This document shows, piece by piece, positions 6,163 to 7,635 of a stretch of DNA of 7,635 bases. The stretch is from Akkermansiaceae bacterium. GTDB taxonomy: Bacteria > Verrucomicrobiota > Verrucomicrobiia > Verrucomicrobiales > Akkermansiaceae. The notes under the pieces are model-generated. The model did not search any database, was not told the origin of the DNA, and saw nothing but the letters and a program-made list of their open reading frames with translations. Location: contig JACMMB010000315.1 of the NCBI GenBank assembly GCA_014379305.1, positions 1 to 7,635 on the forward strand. The letters are read 5' to 3'. The translations under genes and the position numbers were made by a program. Each line of letters starts with the position of its first letter. Position 1 is the stretch's first letter.

Positions 6163-6752
6163 ACCTGCCGAATGCGATCACTATTTCCCGCCTGTTCCTG
6201 ACCGCCGGTTTCATCCTGTTTGTTGCATGGGAAAGCACGTGGGGACACTTCGTCGCATTGACTCTGTTTATCATTGCAGCCGCCAGCGACTATATCGATG
6301 GCTGGCTTGCGCGGAAAATGAACCTGGTTACCCCGCTGGGGAAACTTCTAGATCCACTTGCTGACAAAATTCTGGTGTGTTCAGCTTTCGTTTTCCTCAC
6401 TGCGAAGGGTCTCTGCCCTGTCTGGATCACGGCCCTCATCCTCGCGCGGGAATTTCTCGTCACCGGCTTGCGCCAGATCGCGATCGAAGCAGGCCACGTT
6501 CTCGCCGCTGATCGGCTGGGAAAATGGAAAACGACCTTCCAGCTTACCTATCTTATCTCAGGTCTGATCTGGCTTACGCTTGAGACGATGTCCTCGGTGA
6601 AATTTCCGCTTACTTTTTTCCACAGCCTGACCAAGCCATGGGGTGATGGCGCGTGGCTACTACCGATCACCCTGACGCTTGCCGTGGTGCTGACAGTGGT
6701 GTCGGGTTGGAATTATCTGTGGTCCTCGCGGTATCTTTTGCGTGGCAAATGA
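6159..6752 (+). CDS. pgsA: CDP-diacylglycerol--glycerol-3-phosphate 3-phosphatidyltransferase
   Basis: This 197-residue integral inner-membrane enzyme transfers the phosphatidyl group from CDP-diacylglycerol to glycerol 3-phosphate, giving phosphatidylglycerophosphate, the committed step towards phosphatidylglycerol and cardiolipin. The full CDP-alcohol phosphotransferase signature D-x2-D-G-x2-A-R-x8-G-x3-D-x3-D is present with D44, D47, G48, A51, R52, G61, D65 and D69, so the metal-binding aspartates are intact. The PgsA-type elements REFLVTGLR (97-105) and GKWKTT (121-126) support this assignment over other family members such as phosphatidylserine synthase. About five to six membrane segments are visible, roughly 7-24, 29-46, 71-95, 126-145 and 165-187. 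GTG at 6159 is chosen because it gives MNLPNAITISR, the usual PgsA N-terminus; an ATG two bases earlier is followed at once by TGA. No Shine-Dalgarno is seen. The gene converges on the cytochrome gene with only 5 bases between stops. Confidence 0.96.
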   Translation: MNLPNAITISRLFLTAGFILFVAWESTWGHFVALTLFIIAAASDYIDGWLARKMNLVTPLGKLLDPLADKILVCSAFVFLTAKGLCPVWITALILAREFLVTGLRQIAIEAGHVLAADRLGKWKTTFQLTYLISGLIWLTLETMSSVKFPLTFFHSLTKPWGDGAWLLPITLTLAVVLTVVSGWNYLWSSRYLLRGK

Positions 6753-6757
6753 CCTAT

Positions 6758-7635
6758 CTACTTCGCCAACAAGTATCCGAGCAGATCCTTCAACTCTTCT
6801 GAATTCAAGCGATTGATCATTCCGGCTGGCATCGGGGAAACCTTGGACAGCTTGCTTTCATTGATGTCCGAACGTTTTACTTCAACCTTCTGCGTATAAT
6901 CGAAGGGGTTGATTGCGATAATTAGAATTTCATCTTTTTCATTGAGAATTTTCCCTACCACCGTTTTTCCATCGTTGGTCGTAATTTCATGAAAACCATA
7001 CTGGTCGGAAATGACATTATTCGGCTCGATAATAGACTCGGCGAGATCCTTGACCGTGAAACGCCCCGCAAGATTGCTTAGATCGGGACCTTGGGATCCG
7101 CCTTTGTCTCCGAAGCGGTGGCATGTTGAACAAAGGGATGCGTGGAACATGGCTTCCCCTTTACCTTTGTCCCGGCCTTCGAGACCATGTGCAGCCAGCT
7201 CGACGACTTCATCCACAGCCCAGACACGTCCCGGCCCCTTGACGGGCGGCAGGTTTTTTAAAATTTCAGTCTTTGGCGCGCTCGCATCAGCCGCGAACAT
7301 TTTCTTTTCCTCTTCAGTACCGTTTGCGTAAACCTGATCCCGGATTGTTGCGATGAATGGTGCATAGCTGTTACCTCCCTCATGAGTGGTAATATCGCGG
7401 AACCAATCAAAAGCTCTTCTTCTCTCACCTTCCTGCCACGGCCCTTTCACCGCGCGCAGGCAATACAAATAGTGAATTTGTTCCGTTGGCGGATGATTTT
7501 TCATCATTTTATTGATGTCACCACCATAACCCGCATTGCGTGAAATGAGATCGGCCCATGGCTCGGGCGTGGGCGGAGGAGCGTCGTCCATTATTTTCAA
7601 AGTTCTCGCCACCACTCCCGGTGCCTGCAAATAGC
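6758..7635 (-). CDS. C-terminal part of a c-type cytochrome / PVC haem-binding protein (5' end outside the window)
   Basis: The reading frame is open through the right edge (a Tyr codon at 7631-7633), so about 291 C-terminal residues are seen and the start is missing. The TTG at 7628-7630 should not be taken as the start. Counting from it, the haem attachment site CSTCH is at 167-171 (bases 7118-7132), inside GEAMFHASLCSTCHRFGDKGG. It is followed by GPDLSNLAGRF, SIIEPNNVISDQY, a beta-rich stretch, and a Met-rich SPMPAGM (265-271) that probably supplies the sixth haem ligand. The end LKDLLGYLLAK is typical. This order fits the putative haem-binding domain of the Pirellula/Verrucomicrobium type (TIGR02603), usually the last domain of large exported proteins with dehydrogenase/beta-propeller and HEAT-like parts. 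The first 130 residues are helical with W/R-rich segments and could be a HEAT-like end (inference). Expected role: periplasmic electron transfer or sugar/lipid-linked oxidation, substrate unknown. Confidence 0.88.
   Translation of the reverse strand, partial: YLQAPGVVARTLKIMDDAPPPTPEPWADLISRNAGYGGDINKMMKNHPPTEQIHYLYCLRAVKGPWQEGERRRAFDWFRDITTHEGGNSYAPFIATIRDQVYANGTEEEKKMFAADASAPKTEILKNLPPVKGPGRVWAVDEVVELAAHGLEGRDKGKGEAMFHASLCSTCHRFGDKGGSQGPDLSNLAGRFTVKDLAESIIEPNNVISDQYGFHEITTNDGKTVVGKILNEKDEILIIAINPFDYTQKVEVKRSDINESKLSKVSPMPAGMINRLNSEELKDLLGYLLAK

Noticed and set aside
6107..6364. An 85-codon plus-strand open frame overlapping pgsA
   Set aside because: It is a shifted frame of pgsA; Cys/Arg-rich translation without conserved features.
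1..7635. CRISPR array, tRNA, insertion sequence, toxin-antitoxin or defence cassette
   Set aside because: No regularly spaced direct repeats, no tRNA T-loop pattern in gaps, no transposase or defence-type domains, and almost all sequence is accounted for by seven ordinary genes.

Overview
The window looks like chromosomal DNA from a member of the Verrucomicrobiota (PVC group). Three things point there: a C-terminal haem-binding domain of the Planctomycetes/Verrucomicrobia cytochrome type at the right edge, a secreted protein of a kind I associate with Verrucomicrobia, and translation starts with no clear Shine-Dalgarno sequence. This placement is an inference from gene content; no rRNA or lineage-specific marker is present.

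Seven protein genes are visible, and their strands alternate strictly. In order they are: an ABC-importer ATPase (-), an RhlE-like DEAD-box RNA helicase with a DEVD motif II (+), an unrecognised secreted protein (-), an alpha/beta-hydrolase with no serine at the nucleophile elbow (+), 6-phosphogluconate dehydrogenase gnd (-), the phosphatidylglycerophosphate synthase pgsA (+), and the C-terminal part of a c-type cytochrome/haem-binding protein cut by the window edge (-). Convergent pairs are separated by only 14, 10 and 5 bases. Divergent pairs are separated by 288, 88 and 100 bases, so every promoter with both flanking genes in view lies in one of three shared divergent regions. No two neighbours can form an operon.

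The left end (1-144) carries no gene. It holds an AT-rich palindrome and a large nested inverted repeat (51-135) lying 9 bases beyond the ABC gene stop, which looks like a dispersed REP-like element or 3'-end stabiliser. The 288-base helicase/ABC region holds several hairpins. The 88-base region between the secreted protein and the hydrolase has an 8-bp inverted repeat with arms about three helical turns apart, a possible operator.

Functionally this is mostly housekeeping: RNA remodelling, the oxidative pentose phosphate pathway, phospholipid synthesis, transport and electron transfer. The least ordinary part is the centre (2820-4629), where an uncharacterised secreted protein and a probably catalytically dead hydrolase diverge from one short regulatory region. 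I see no CRISPR array, tRNA, rRNA, insertion sequence or recognisable defence system.
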